A DNA stretch of 40,778 nt. Source: Paenibacillus allorhizosphaerae. GTDB taxonomy: Bacteria > Bacillota > Bacilli > Paenibacillales > NBRC-103111. The stretch covers positions 1 through 40,778 of the forward strand of contig NZ_CAJVCE010000039.1 in assembly GCF_910594985.1 (NCBI RefSeq), read 5' to 3'. The notes beneath the pieces were generated by a model. The model saw nothing but the letters and a program-made list of their open reading frames with translations, was not told the origin of the DNA and searched no databases. Positions 32,398-40,661 of the stretch are shown here, piece after piece. The translations under genes and the position numbers were made by a program. Numbering within the stretch: position 1 is the first letter of the stretch; each line of letters opens with the position of its first letter.

Positions 32398-33723
32398 ATG
32401 GCGAAAATTACTTTTATAGGTGCGGGCAGCCTTGTGTTTACTAAAAATTTGGTAAGGGATTTGCTTACGTTTCCGGCGTTTGAGGACTGTACCATCACAT
32501 TGATGGACATCGACGAAGAGCGGCTGGGGTTTGCAAAAGAAGCAGTAAACAACATCATTGCCGCAGGCAATTACTCCTCTGCCAAGGTGGAAGCGACCAC
32601 GGACCGGGCTGAAGCGTTAAAAGGAGCGAATGGCGTCGTTAGCACGATTCTTGTCGGCGATTTGCCTGTTTGGCGGACGGATATGGAAATTCCGAAGTCC
32701 TTTGGAGTAGACATCAACATCGGCGATACCCGCGGCCCTGCGGGCATCTTCCGTTTCCTGAGAACCGTTCCCGTCATGCTGGACATTTGCCGGGATATCG
32801 AACGCTATTGTCCGGATGCCGTTTTCTTGAACTATACCAACCCTATGGCTATGCTCTGCAGAGCAATGCTAGGCGAAACCAAGGTGAACGTGACAGGCTT
32901 ATGCCACAGCGTACAAGGCACCGCAGCGATGCTGGCCCGATGGATCGGAGCACCGATGGAAGAGATTACATACAAATGCGCCGGCATCAATCATCAGGCC
33001 TTTTATCTGGATTACAAATGGAACGGAAAGGATGCTTACCCGCTCATTCACGAGGCCGTGTTGAACCGAACGGAGATTTATAACGAGGAGCAGGTAAGAA
33101 ATGAAATGTATCTTCATCTGGATTACTATGTAACGGAATCCAGCGGTCATAATTCGGAATACAACGCTTGGTTCCGTAAACGTCCCGATCTGATCGACAA
33201 ATACTGTACCCACGGTACCGGCTGGAACCCCGGCGAATACGCGCTTCCCATCAAAAATGCCGAGAAGAGGCGAAACAATTGGAAAAATAAATTAATGGAA
33301 TGGCGGGACAGCCCGATCGATCTCCATCGCGGGAATGAATATGCGGCATATATTTTTAATGCGGTATTTGGTGATCAAACCTTGTTCCAATTTAACGGAA
33401 ATGTCCGTAATTTCGGATTAATCGACAACCTGCCGGAAGGCGCCTGTGTGGAGGTGCCGGTTCTCGCTTCCAGACAAGGGCTGAGCCCCATTCATGTCGG
33501 CCCTTTGCCGGACCAGCTAGCCCTTCTGGTGAACACAAGCTCAAGGTGTGAGGAATTGGCTGTAGAAGGGGCGCTTACCGGCGATCAGCGAAAAATCTTT
33601 CATGCCATCTGCTACGATCCTCTTACCTCAGCGGTACTCAGCTTGGCGGAAATCAAGTCGATGGTGGATCAAATGTTTGCGGTCAATAAAGATTGGCTGC
33701 CTCAATTTAAGCATATTTCCTGA
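32398..33723 (+). CDS. Glycoside hydrolase family 4 (alpha-galactosidase/alpha-galacturonidase-like)
   Basis: 441 residues, GGGCGGA region upstream of the ATG. NAD-binding start KITFIGAGSLVFTKNLVRDLL, NYTNPMAM, then GLCHSVQ with Cys169 and GINHQAF with His199, the two protein ligands of the catalytic metal. The CHSV signature places it with the alpha-galactosidase/alpha-galacturonidase group (MelA, LplD) rather than the phospho-glucosidase groups. GH4 enzymes work inside the cell and cleave by transient C3 oxidation with NAD. It is the only glycosidase of the locus and probably splits the imported di- or oligosaccharide. A terminator follows. Confidence 0.9.
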   Translation: MAKITFIGAGSLVFTKNLVRDLLTFPAFEDCTITLMDIDEERLGFAKEAVNNIIAAGNYSSAKVEATTDRAEALKGANGVVSTILVGDLPVWRTDMEIPKSFGVDINIGDTRGPAGIFRFLRTVPVMLDICRDIERYCPDAVFLNYTNPMAMLCRAMLGETKVNVTGLCHSVQGTAAMLARWIGAPMEEITYKCAGINHQAFYLDYKWNGKDAYPLIHEAVLNRTEIYNEEQVRNEMYLHLDYYVTESSGHNSEYNAWFRKRPDLIDKYCTHGTGWNPGEYALPIKNAEKRRNNWKNKLMEWRDSPIDLHRGNEYAAYIFNAVFGDQTLFQFNGNVRNFGLIDNLPEGACVEVPVLASRQGLSPIHVGPLPDQLALLVNTSSRCEELAVEGALTGDQRKIFHAICYDPLTSAVLSLAEIKSMVDQMFAVNKDWLPQFKHIS

Positions 33724-33834
33724 GTCGGCTAAGCGATCGCATTAGATGAAAGAATGAGCAGGGACAATCTCAGAAGAGTGTTTTTCCTGATAAAGACAGC
33801 AACTAAGAGATGAAAGAGGTTGCTTTCAAAAAAA

Positions 33835-33876
33835 ATGGTTGAGCAGCGTGCTATGCCTGTTCAATCATTTTTTTTT
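33835..33876 (+). terminator. Strong terminator ending the sugar locus
   Basis: ATGGTTGAGCAG pairs with CTGTTCAATCAT (12 bp with G-T pairs) around a 10-base loop, followed by nine T residues. It lies 110 bases after the GH4 stop codon and separates the locus from the next promoter. Confidence 0.85.
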
Positions 33877-33950
33877 TAGCACGAGACTCGCCCTTTTTTA
33901 ATTCACTAGATTAGTTCCTTTCGCATGCAGCATGTATGATGCTTTTCGTT

Positions 33951-33978
33951 TAATTTATGTAAACCGTTACATAAATTA
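33951..33978. promoter_or_regulatory. Operator-like palindrome 1 (perfect 12-bp arms)
   Basis: TAATTTATGTAA-ACCG-TTACATAAATTA is a perfect inverted repeat with 12-bp arms and a 4-base centre. Its core, TGTAA-N4-TTACA, recurs at 34091-34106 and 34175-34190. Such short palindromes are typical of LacI-family regulators (for example the ExuR/KdgR/CcpA group). Confidence 0.7.
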
Positions 33979-34063
33979 TATCGGACATCGAAGCTGAATT
34001 CAAATATGAACATCCGCTTACGTAAAGAGATTGTTAAATCGTAATAAACCGTCATCGTGTATA

Positions 34064-34092
34064 TTGTCGCAGCATAAAAGAGCGGTTATAAT
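34064..34092 (+). promoter_or_regulatory. Sigma-A promoter of the second sugar unit
   Basis: TTGTCG (34064-34069) and a perfect TATAAT (34087-34092) are 17 bp apart. The transcript would start near 34099, inside operator-like palindrome 2, and would have a leader of about 410 bases before the lipoprotein gene at 34513. Confidence 0.75.
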
Positions 34093-34106
34093 GTAATGGG
34101 TTACAT
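34091..34106. promoter_or_regulatory. Operator-like palindrome 2, overlapping the -10 box and start site
   Basis: ATGTAA-TGGG-TTACAT, 6-bp perfect arms. It shares two bases with the TATAAT box and covers the expected transcription start, a position suited to repression. Confidence 0.7.
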
Positions 34107-34174
34107 ATATTAGGTGGAGGTGGTGCACAAAGTCCATTATTAAACACTAATAAAAGTTGTTATGTTAAATTTTG

Positions 34175-34190
34175 ACGTAACGGGTTACAT
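34175..34190. promoter_or_regulatory. Operator-like palindrome 3
   Basis: ACGTAA-CGGG-TTACAT, one mismatch between the arms. It lies 84 bases (eight helical turns) from palindrome 2, which would allow looping or cooperative binding. The rest of the leader, 34191-34512, has no recognisable gene; GGCGAA and TTCGCC segments near 34340-34370 could pair. Confidence 0.6.
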
Positions 34191-34512
34191 TGAAATGCAA
34201 GTTCCAAAGGTGGTGAGGGGAGAGCCGTTTTTAGTGTAAGATCTGGATTCTGCTTGAGCGTTATACTGAATGTTACAATACATAAAAAATGCGGTTACGG
34301 GGGAAGTCGCAAGATGCCGAAACAAACTGTCCGATTCGGCGAAAGTAACTACTTGCGTCGGTCCTTCGCCACTCGAGTACGGTCACCCGAACTCGCTTGC
34401 AGGCACGTTGTTGCGCAACTGATTTCTGCAGGACGGCTTCCGTTTTTGGCGAAATAGAAAATGGATAAGACTTCGAAACCGAGAATCGGTTCGTACATTC
34501 ATGGGAGGAATT

Positions 34513-35817
34513 ATGTTAAAGAGAAACTTGTGGTTACTAATACCGACTCTATTGATCACCTTACCTCTGGCGGGTTGCAATCAAAAATCCTCTAGCAGCG
34601 ATAACTCGAAGGTGGCAGTTGAAGATCAGTCGCCCGTTACGGTTACCGTAGGATTTCTTCCCGGATGGCTGACAGAAGAAGAGCGGAAACAATATATCAT
34701 CGGGCCTGTCCAACAAAAATATCCATGGATAACCGTAGAAATGAAGCCCTACGAAAAAGGAAGTTCTCTTGCCGAGCTAATCACCGCGGGTGAAACGCCC
34801 GACATTCTTATCGAAACCAACATTTACGGCTTTAGCAGTTGGTCCGACCTTGGATTGATTTACCCTTTATCCGATTTGATCAAGACGAATAAAATGGATC
34901 TGAATCGTTTCGAGCCGGAAGTGCTGGATGCGATCAAAGCGGCTACCCAGCGAAGCGATCTGGTTGCCATTCCGTACACAAGGCATTTTTCCGCTTTATA
35001 CTATAATAAGAACATCTTCGATAAATTCGGCATTCCCTATCCGAAAGACGGCATGACCTGGGAGCAAACGTACGAGCTCGGCAAAAAGCTGACAAGAAAT
35101 GATAGCGGAGTACAATACCGCGGTTTGGAGGTCAACGTCATCGAGCGGATGGCTTCACAGCTATCCCTTCCTTATGTCGATCCGAAAACGAATCAAGCGC
35201 TCGTCAACACGGATCAATGGAAGAAGGTTTTAGACTTTGCGACCAAAGTCTATCAAATTCCAGGCAATAACCAAATATCAACATATGGAAAAGCGGCCGA
35301 AACTATGCTCAATGGAACATTGGCCATGTACGCCTCGCTCAATGATATTATGGGTTACAAACTTTATAGCAGCCCGGATGTATGGGATATGGCGACTTAC
35401 CCGGAATGGCCGGAAGCACCGGGTCTCGGTACGCGGGTAGATGCTCATGCGATGGGAATTTCACCGACAAGCAAAAATAAAGATGCCGCTTTCAAAGTCA
35501 TCATGGCGATTACCTCCGATGAAGTTCAAATGGATATGTCGAGGCATGGCAAATATCCCGTCATGAAGGATCCTAAATTCGCGAGTTCCTTCGGTGCGGA
35601 TATGGATTTTATGAAAAATAAACATATTGAGGCCATTTACAAAACAAAACCGGCCAAAACGTTTATTCCAACCAAATACGACTCTATTGCTATGTCAGCG
35701 ATGAATGCCGCGGTAAGCAAAATTGTTAAAAATGGCGTTGACTTGAATACTGCGTTGAGGGAGGCGGAAGAAAGCATCACCAAGCAAATTAACGAGAGGG
35801 TAGCTGCAGGTAATTAA
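34513..35817 (+). CDS. Extracellular sugar-binding lipoprotein (ABC transporter family 1)
   Basis: 434 residues. The ATG at 34513 follows GGGAGGA by 4 bases; an upstream ATG at 34501 has no ribosome site. The lipoprotein signal ends in LPLAGC with Cys22. It is a paralogue of the protein at 3875: both have YNKxIFDKFxxPYPKDGMTWExT and the same C-terminal plan (VxxNTALREAEE). As there, no permease gene follows; the neighbour is a secreted pectate-lyase-type protein 97 bases downstream. It may supply an importer elsewhere with the products of that enzyme. Control by the three upstream palindromes is likely. Confidence 0.9.
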   Translation: MLKRNLWLLIPTLLITLPLAGCNQKSSSSDNSKVAVEDQSPVTVTVGFLPGWLTEEERKQYIIGPVQQKYPWITVEMKPYEKGSSLAELITAGETPDILIETNIYGFSSWSDLGLIYPLSDLIKTNKMDLNRFEPEVLDAIKAATQRSDLVAIPYTRHFSALYYNKNIFDKFGIPYPKDGMTWEQTYELGKKLTRNDSGVQYRGLEVNVIERMASQLSLPYVDPKTNQALVNTDQWKKVLDFATKVYQIPGNNQISTYGKAAETMLNGTLAMYASLNDIMGYKLYSSPDVWDMATYPEWPEAPGLGTRVDAHAMGISPTSKNKDAAFKVIMAITSDEVQMDMSRHGKYPVMKDPKFASSFGADMDFMKNKHIEAIYKTKPAKTFIPTKYDSIAMSAMNAAVSKIVKNGVDLNTALREAEESITKQINERVAAGN

Positions 35818-35914
35818 ACGCGGTCTGCTGCGGTGAAAGTACCTTGAATTTTGAGCCATCTTCGTTTATGAACATGATTTGAAAAGTTATACCAATTATA
35901 GGGAGGTATACCGA

Positions 35915-38239
35915 GTGGAAGTAAATCCGGAAACCAAGAACGTAACCGAAATGGATTCGACTAAAGAAGGACAATCCGAACAAACGCAAGCAGTACGGAA
36001 CAGCCGGATCAGCCGCAGAAAATTACTGGCCTCCATTGCCGCGACGGGTGCTGCCGTAGTTGCGGGAGGATTGTCGAATGCAGTTAGCGGGGAAGCCTCC
36101 GTTTCGTCGAGCGTGTATGGGAATGGGGACGACAAGGATAAAAAACCTAAGATGGATGCCGACGGCGTTGCGTATCGCTTCGCGGTTGAACAGCCGGAAC
36201 GGATCGTCAGCGACAAATTGCGCGAGTGGATTAGCGTGAAGGATTTCGGCGCGAAGGGAGACGGGACTACGAATGACACGGCAGCCCTTCAGACCGCGAT
36301 AGATTGGGCACGGAGCGAGGGCAGGAAAGAAATATATATTCCTTCAGGAACGTATCACGTTCCCGGTAAATTATCGAACGCCTCATCCGTCGTTTTTATA
36401 GGGGATAACGCTCGCTTTACTTCAGGATCATATAAAACGTACAGTCTATCCCAAAGCCTTGCTCAAATCAATACCCTCTCCAGTGCGGTTGGAGTCAATG
36501 TTGCGGACTATAGGCATCTCATTCCGAACCAAACCGCGGATCCTGCCGATTGGGATTGGAGCCCCGCATTTCAAGGCGCATTGAATGAAGCCAAGGCCGG
36601 CCCTGTACAGGTTATCGTTCCTCCCGGTACATATAAGTTGAAAGGTCCGTTTAAAGTATACCGAAACACGCATCTTAAGCTCTTGATGGCTACACTTGTT
36701 CGTTCGCATGCAGGAGCGTTCCTTTATAACGGGGATCCGGGAGAAACGTTTGGCGGATATGACGGACACGGGAATATCGTCATTGAGGGCGGCGTATTTG
36801 AAGGGAACATCGCTAATTTTCCTAGCGGATATAACGCAATCATTTTGCTCAGAGGCAGGAATATTACGTTCAACAATGTCGAAATCCGCGATGTTGTTGG
36901 AGCACATGCCATCGATATGAATGCATGCGAGGACGTATCCTTCTACAAGTGCCGGTTCCTCGGGTTTCGCGATCACACAGGAAATAATGCTTTTCGCGAA
37001 GCTATCCAGATTTCCAATCAGACGAGCGATTCGCTCGGGTCGGATCCGAATGGTTTTGGCATCAACGACGGCACGCCTTGCCGGAACATTCGCGTGACCG
37101 ACTGCTATTTCGGCGCCAGCGGAACGACGGGCACGCAAGCATGGGCTATAGGTGTAGGAAACCATAGTGCGGTTCATAATTTGTGGAACCATAACATCAA
37201 AGTATACGGATGTACCTTTGAAGGCATGACTTATGCGGGGATTCGCTTATTTAAATTTTCAGATGTGGAAATATTGGGAAATACGTTCATTGGTTGTACG
37301 AGAGGAGTGAAGCTCGACAGCGCATGGGGCGGTTCGTCCTTGGCCAACCAGGACGCGTCCGGTGTGAATTCCAAATTGCCGCAAGCGGGGAAAAATATCC
37401 TTATCGCCAATAATATTTTCAAGGATATAAAAAATGAAAGCGTGGTCATTACAGGTGCTGTATTCGGAACGATTGCCGCTTATTACGATAGCGTAAGCAT
37501 TCTCGGCAACATGTTCGATCATCAAGGGATTGCGTCGCCTTCAAGCAATGCGAATGTCATTTATCTTTCTTGGGCAAGCCATGTGAAAATCGATCATAAC
37601 AGCATAAAGAAAGGATATCGGGGCGTGTATATGGCTTATGTTGCTGACGTAATCATCGGGGATAGCAACTCCGTGACAGACGTTTCCGCCGATGGCATGA
37701 TCGTCACGGAGCATGACGTCTCGTTTAACGTTCCAACACCCGGGGAGCCGGGCTACGATGCCACGATTACGGCGGCTTCGGTTAAAACTTGGTACAAAAG
37801 CAAAGGGTACACAACCAATATTCAAATCGGACGTTCCCGGTTAAAACGGATCGGCAGGACGGGGGTCTATTTGAACTATGTATGGGGTTTTAAAATCGAC
37901 GGGGTCACCGTAGATAGCGCCGCAACGGCGACTGACGCGGACCGCGACGCGATCCGGATCGAGAACAATGCGAGGAACGGTGAAATTTTGTTCCCCACCG
38001 TAATCAAAAATCCCGATTATATTTCCGGAACGGGCGGGGCGAACCGGTATGCGGTGAATGTGCTGAGCAGCTGCCAAAATATTCGGCTTCAGGCGGGAGA
38101 ACTGGAAGGGAAGGCATCGCAGACCATCCTTCTAGCCGGTACGAACGTATGGAACGGCTATTACGTTTATGCTCCGAACGGGGCAAGGTATAAAGCAACG
38201 ATCGGCAACGATGGCCTGCCCGCTTATACCATCGGGTAG
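35915..38239 (+). CDS. Secreted pectate-lyase-3-type right-handed beta-helix protein
   Basis: 774 residues from a GTG at 35915 placed by GGGAGG 10 bases upstream (a TTG further up has no such site). A charged N-terminus leads to a Tat-type signal, SRRKLLASIAATGAAVVAGG (about residues 33-52). The Pectate_lyase_3/GH28-like start, ISVKDFGAKGDGTTNDTAALQTAIDWA, is at about residues 106-132. A second such segment near 220-255 (WSPAFQGALNEAKAGPVQVIVPPGTYKLKG) is followed by long parallel beta-helix repeats with NxIxxNxF-type coils to the end. These folds cut or bind pectin-like or other uronic polymers, or act as phage-type depolymerases; the activity is not readable. Confidence 0.85.
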   Translation: MEVNPETKNVTEMDSTKEGQSEQTQAVRNSRISRRKLLASIAATGAAVVAGGLSNAVSGEASVSSSVYGNGDDKDKKPKMDADGVAYRFAVEQPERIVSDKLREWISVKDFGAKGDGTTNDTAALQTAIDWARSEGRKEIYIPSGTYHVPGKLSNASSVVFIGDNARFTSGSYKTYSLSQSLAQINTLSSAVGVNVADYRHLIPNQTADPADWDWSPAFQGALNEAKAGPVQVIVPPGTYKLKGPFKVYRNTHLKLLMATLVRSHAGAFLYNGDPGETFGGYDGHGNIVIEGGVFEGNIANFPSGYNAIILLRGRNITFNNVEIRDVVGAHAIDMNACEDVSFYKCRFLGFRDHTGNNAFREAIQISNQTSDSLGSDPNGFGINDGTPCRNIRVTDCYFGASGTTGTQAWAIGVGNHSAVHNLWNHNIKVYGCTFEGMTYAGIRLFKFSDVEILGNTFIGCTRGVKLDSAWGGSSLANQDASGVNSKLPQAGKNILIANNIFKDIKNESVVITGAVFGTIAAYYDSVSILGNMFDHQGIASPSSNANVIYLSWASHVKIDHNSIKKGYRGVYMAYVADVIIGDSNSVTDVSADGMIVTEHDVSFNVPTPGEPGYDATITAASVKTWYKSKGYTTNIQIGRSRLKRIGRTGVYLNYVWGFKIDGVTVDSAATATDADRDAIRIENNARNGEILFPTVIKNPDYISGTGGANRYAVNVLSSCQNIRLQAGELEGKASQTILLAGTNVWNGYYVYAPNGARYKATIGNDGLPAYTIG

Positions 38240-38330
38240 TCTCGGCCGTACAGCCAAGATAACAGAATGCTTGTCCGAACGAATGGGTGCCCCTAGGCAA
38301 TTATAAAGTGCAAATTCGTTCCGTGAGCAA

Positions 38331-38560
38331 TCAAGAATGAAGTAGAGATTTTCGGGTCTTAACCGCTACGTTTCCGAAACGAAAATCCTCCAGGCTGCGG
38401 TCGGCTTTGCTTTGTTTACAGTCGTTGCAAGCGCAGACGCAGTTGACGGCGTCGTATGGCTACCCTTGGTACGAGGCAGCAGATGGTCCATCGTATCCCT
38501 GTATTCCCTGCAATAGTAGCAGGTGTTCTGATCCCGCGTAAGAATATCGTGTAAATACGC
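38331..38560 (-). pseudogene. HNH endonuclease fragment, frameshifted
   Basis: Minus strand: AYLHDILTRDQNTCYYCREYRDTMDHLLPRTKGSHTT, then after a frameshift near 38440 VNCVCACNDCKQSKADRSLEDFRFGNVAV and a stop at 38331. CxxC, DHLLPRxKGG/S and CxxCNxxK are the HNH zinc and catalytic elements. The 5' part is missing. It is a single-frameshift relic of a phage or IS-associated homing-type nuclease. Confidence 0.7.
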
Positions 38561-38602
38561 CTAATCATAAGACGATTACGACGACGGCGGCGTCAAATGG
38601 GC

Positions 38603-38630
38603 AATCACCGCCAGGTACCTGGCGGTGATT
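38603..38630 (+). terminator. 28-bp perfect palindrome with T-rich tail
   Basis: AATCACCGCCAGGT and its exact complement ACCTGGCGGTGATT meet with no loop, followed by TTATTTG. As RNA it would fold with a small loop and could act as a terminator; as DNA it is an unusually perfect palindrome centred on GGTACC. Confidence 0.55.
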
Positions 38631-38656
38631 TTATTTGAGATTAAAATCCGATTAAT

Positions 38657-38746
38657 TCGGGAATGTCATAAAGTTCTTGTCATTTATGTCCTCAAGTTCT
38701 TGTCAGAAAAATGTCAGGTGACAAGAACTTTATCCCATTCCCGACA
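38657..38746. mobile_element. MITE-like element derived from an IS21-type insertion sequence
   Basis: A 90-bp unit with 26-bp inverted ends matching at 24 positions: it starts TCGGGAATGTCATAAAG and ends CTTTATCCCATTCCCGA. A second GTTCTTGTCA unit lies inside the left end. Only the two ends remain, with no coding DNA, which is how non-autonomous MITEs arise. Related ends are at 15571-15628 and 18944-18992. Confidence 0.65.
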
Positions 38747-38970
38747 GATTGCTCGAAGTGGGTGAAGTTAAAGCTCTATATGAAAAGTCTGGTTTTTAGG
38801 TTAACGAGTAACGATAGTTCAACCCAAAACAGCTGCCGCAGTGCAGCAGTCATGGCGCTACCCCGAAAATTTCACATAGCATAGATCTAAAAATGGCAAT
38901 AACAAACTAAGCCCAGCTGTAGTGTTTTTTAAAAACTGTGCTTCATAGAACTTATGTGAAATCAAGATGG

Positions 38971-39477
38971 TTACGAGGCTGTCGAGGCGGTGAGAGCTAC
39001 CTGAAAGCCAAGATTCTCAAGCTTTCGAACTGCTTGTTTAACAATTGCTACTTGCTGTCGTTTTTCGAAATAGTTACCGCCTAAATCTTTGTAATCCTCG
39101 CCGCGCGTGAGGAGATGGTAAACAATGGTCATGATGGAGTGTGCGACCGCCACGGCCGCTCGGTGTCTGCCTTTTCGGGCTGCGATGCGTCGGTACTGAG
39201 CGCCCAAGTAATTGTCGGATCTGCATACGGAATGGGCGACTTCAATGAGTGCCGATCGTAGGTATTTATTGCCTTTGCGAGTTTTCGAGGATTTTCGTTT
39301 ACCGGCACTTTCATTCTGCCCTGGAACCAGACCAACCCACGAACAGAGATGGGTTGCGGAGGGGAAACGCGCACTAATGTCGGTCCCGATTTCGGCCAGA
39401 ATTTGTTCCGCGGTTCGTCTTGCGATCCCCAGGATCGTATCTAGCCGCTCAATGTCTTGCTGAAAAGGATCGAGCCG
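38971..39477 (-). mobile_element. IS110-family transposase, C-terminal half
   Basis: One open frame on the minus strand from about 39477 to the TGA at 38971: FQQDIERLDTILGIARRTAEQILAEIGTD, SWVGLVPGQNESAGKRKSSKTRKGNKYLRSALIEVAHS, QYRRIAARKGRHRAAVAVAHSIMTIVYHLLTRGEDYKDLGGNYFEKRQQ and VRKLENLGFQ. This is the complete Transposase_20 half with no internal stops, thus younger than the fragment at 13247-13716. The DEDD half is missing; the frame meets a stop where recombinase DNA begins near 39487. Confidence 0.85.
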
Positions 39478-39487
39478 CCATGGTTCT

Positions 39488-40149
39488 TAGAGATTCTAAT
39501 TGTTGGGGAACTGGGCAACGTATTATATTTCAGACGAGCATAGGAAAAAGCAATCAATTAAATCAGTGGGGATATGAGATAGAAGAGGGTGGAAAGACAC
39601 CGGCTCCTTTTCTGCCACGAAATACCGGACTGCTCATCCAGGGCTTTGCCACGACTCGTACAGCTACACAAACGAACAAACTACTTATTAATATCGAACC
39701 AATATATGTGGCATGTATGTTCGCAAGATTCGCGCTCGATATCATAACATCTTCAGGTGCCAGAATGAATGAGCTATTACAAATTAGTTATGATAAGGAT
39801 TGTTGTGTGGTAACGGTTGATAAGAGCGTGAGTCCACAAAAAAAATTACATTGTCCGATTGATCCCGAAGGGAAGGGAAGAACCGGAGAATTACTATATG
39901 CCAGAAGAAGTCTTCAAGTTTATGACTGAAATTCTGAAGATGCTAAAGGAATCCTATAAGTCCGATGCGATTCCAGAGGTGCAATATGATGTAGGAAGCA
40001 GAAAACATCTGATGCTGAATAAGAGGTACATATTCCAATATCAGTCCAAACACATTAACGAGTATTCGATAAATGCGATCCTCCGCTTTCTATTACATGG
40101 GATTGTGATTCAATCTGCGGAAGGCTGTCCTAGACCATATTTTGTGTAA
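39488..40149 (+). pseudogene. Large tyrosine recombinase/integrase, internal fragment
   Basis: Plus strand: QTNKLLINIEPIYVACMFARFALDIITSSGARMNELLQISYDKDCCVVTVDKS holds the first catalytic region (TSSGARMNELLQ, the G-A-R-x-x-E box with the first catalytic Arg). After a frameshift near 39860 it continues PEEVFKFMTEILKML ... FQYQSKHINEYSINAILRFLLHGIVIQSAEG. The later catalytic H-x-x-R and Tyr are absent because the gene ends at the repeat element. The front is cut by the IS110 fragment. It resembles the large integrases of Tn554-like transposons and islands; that subfamily link is an inference. Confidence 0.65.
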
Positions 40150-40304
40150 CAATATATGTCCGGCGACACAAACATGAGTGCTTTTAGATCCCCGTCAATC
40201 GGGGATTTTTTATTTCAAAGCACCTATGTTTGTGTCTTGAGGCCACGACACAAACATAGGTGCATAATCGTTTTGCGACACAAACATATGCGCATAATCG
40301 CGGT
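40141..40304 (+). repeat. Complex multi-motif repeat element, copy B
   Basis: Same plan and orientation as 15985-16155. CGACACAAACAT copies lie at 40164 (forward), ending 40236 (inverted), 40246 (forward) and 40276 (forward). The last two belong to 25-base units, CGACACAAACATA plus x-G-x-GCATAATCG, with a 30-base period. ATCCCC/GGGGAT with a T-run (40188-40211) forms the tip of the long hairpin made by the first two copies. It abuts the truncated integrase on its left. Its right edge is near CGCGGT. Confidence 0.85.
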
Positions 40305-40661
40305 GATAGTAAAGGTTGAATTTGTAATGTATTGTTCACATGGCCATTAAGCTAAATGGCAGAATAACGCAACAATGATGGATTAAATTTATCGCTAACT
40401 TCGTATCTGTCATATTCATTCCTTCACGTAAACAGTTCTCTGGATGCGGATTTAAACAGACCTGCAGTCGCGTTACAAACCTATTATTCTGATGTAACAT
40501 CAAGATGACGAAATTATGTCAATGGAGGCGGTGGATCGTTCGGGTAATTGAGGATTTACAACGTTAAGCTTATGTTTCTAACGAATGCACGATTTCACAA
40601 CGTTTAGAAAGTTTTAATATGCTCCCAGCCTAAATGAGACTTGAGGAAATGAGGAAGATAA
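40305..40661. other. No gene recognised
   Basis: About 355 AT-rich bases between the repeat element and a possible partial gene. CTAAATGGCAGAAT near 40353 resembles CTAACTGGCAGATT (10358) and TTAACTGGCAGAAT (near 18383), perhaps worn mobile-element ends. Confidence 0.35.

Noticed and set aside
34254..34457. A 67-codon frame in the leader of the 34513 lipoprotein gene
   Set aside because: Composition is basic and irregular, there is no ribosome site, and it overlaps possible RNA structure; a chance frame is more likely.
35879..35914. Upstream TTG start for the beta-helix protein
   Set aside because: The GGGAGG site falls inside this extension and fits the GTG at 35915 instead.
40246..40300. 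Two ~25-base direct repeats at 30-base spacing as a CRISPR array
   Set aside because: The gap is only about 5 bases, so there are no spacers, and no cas genes are present.
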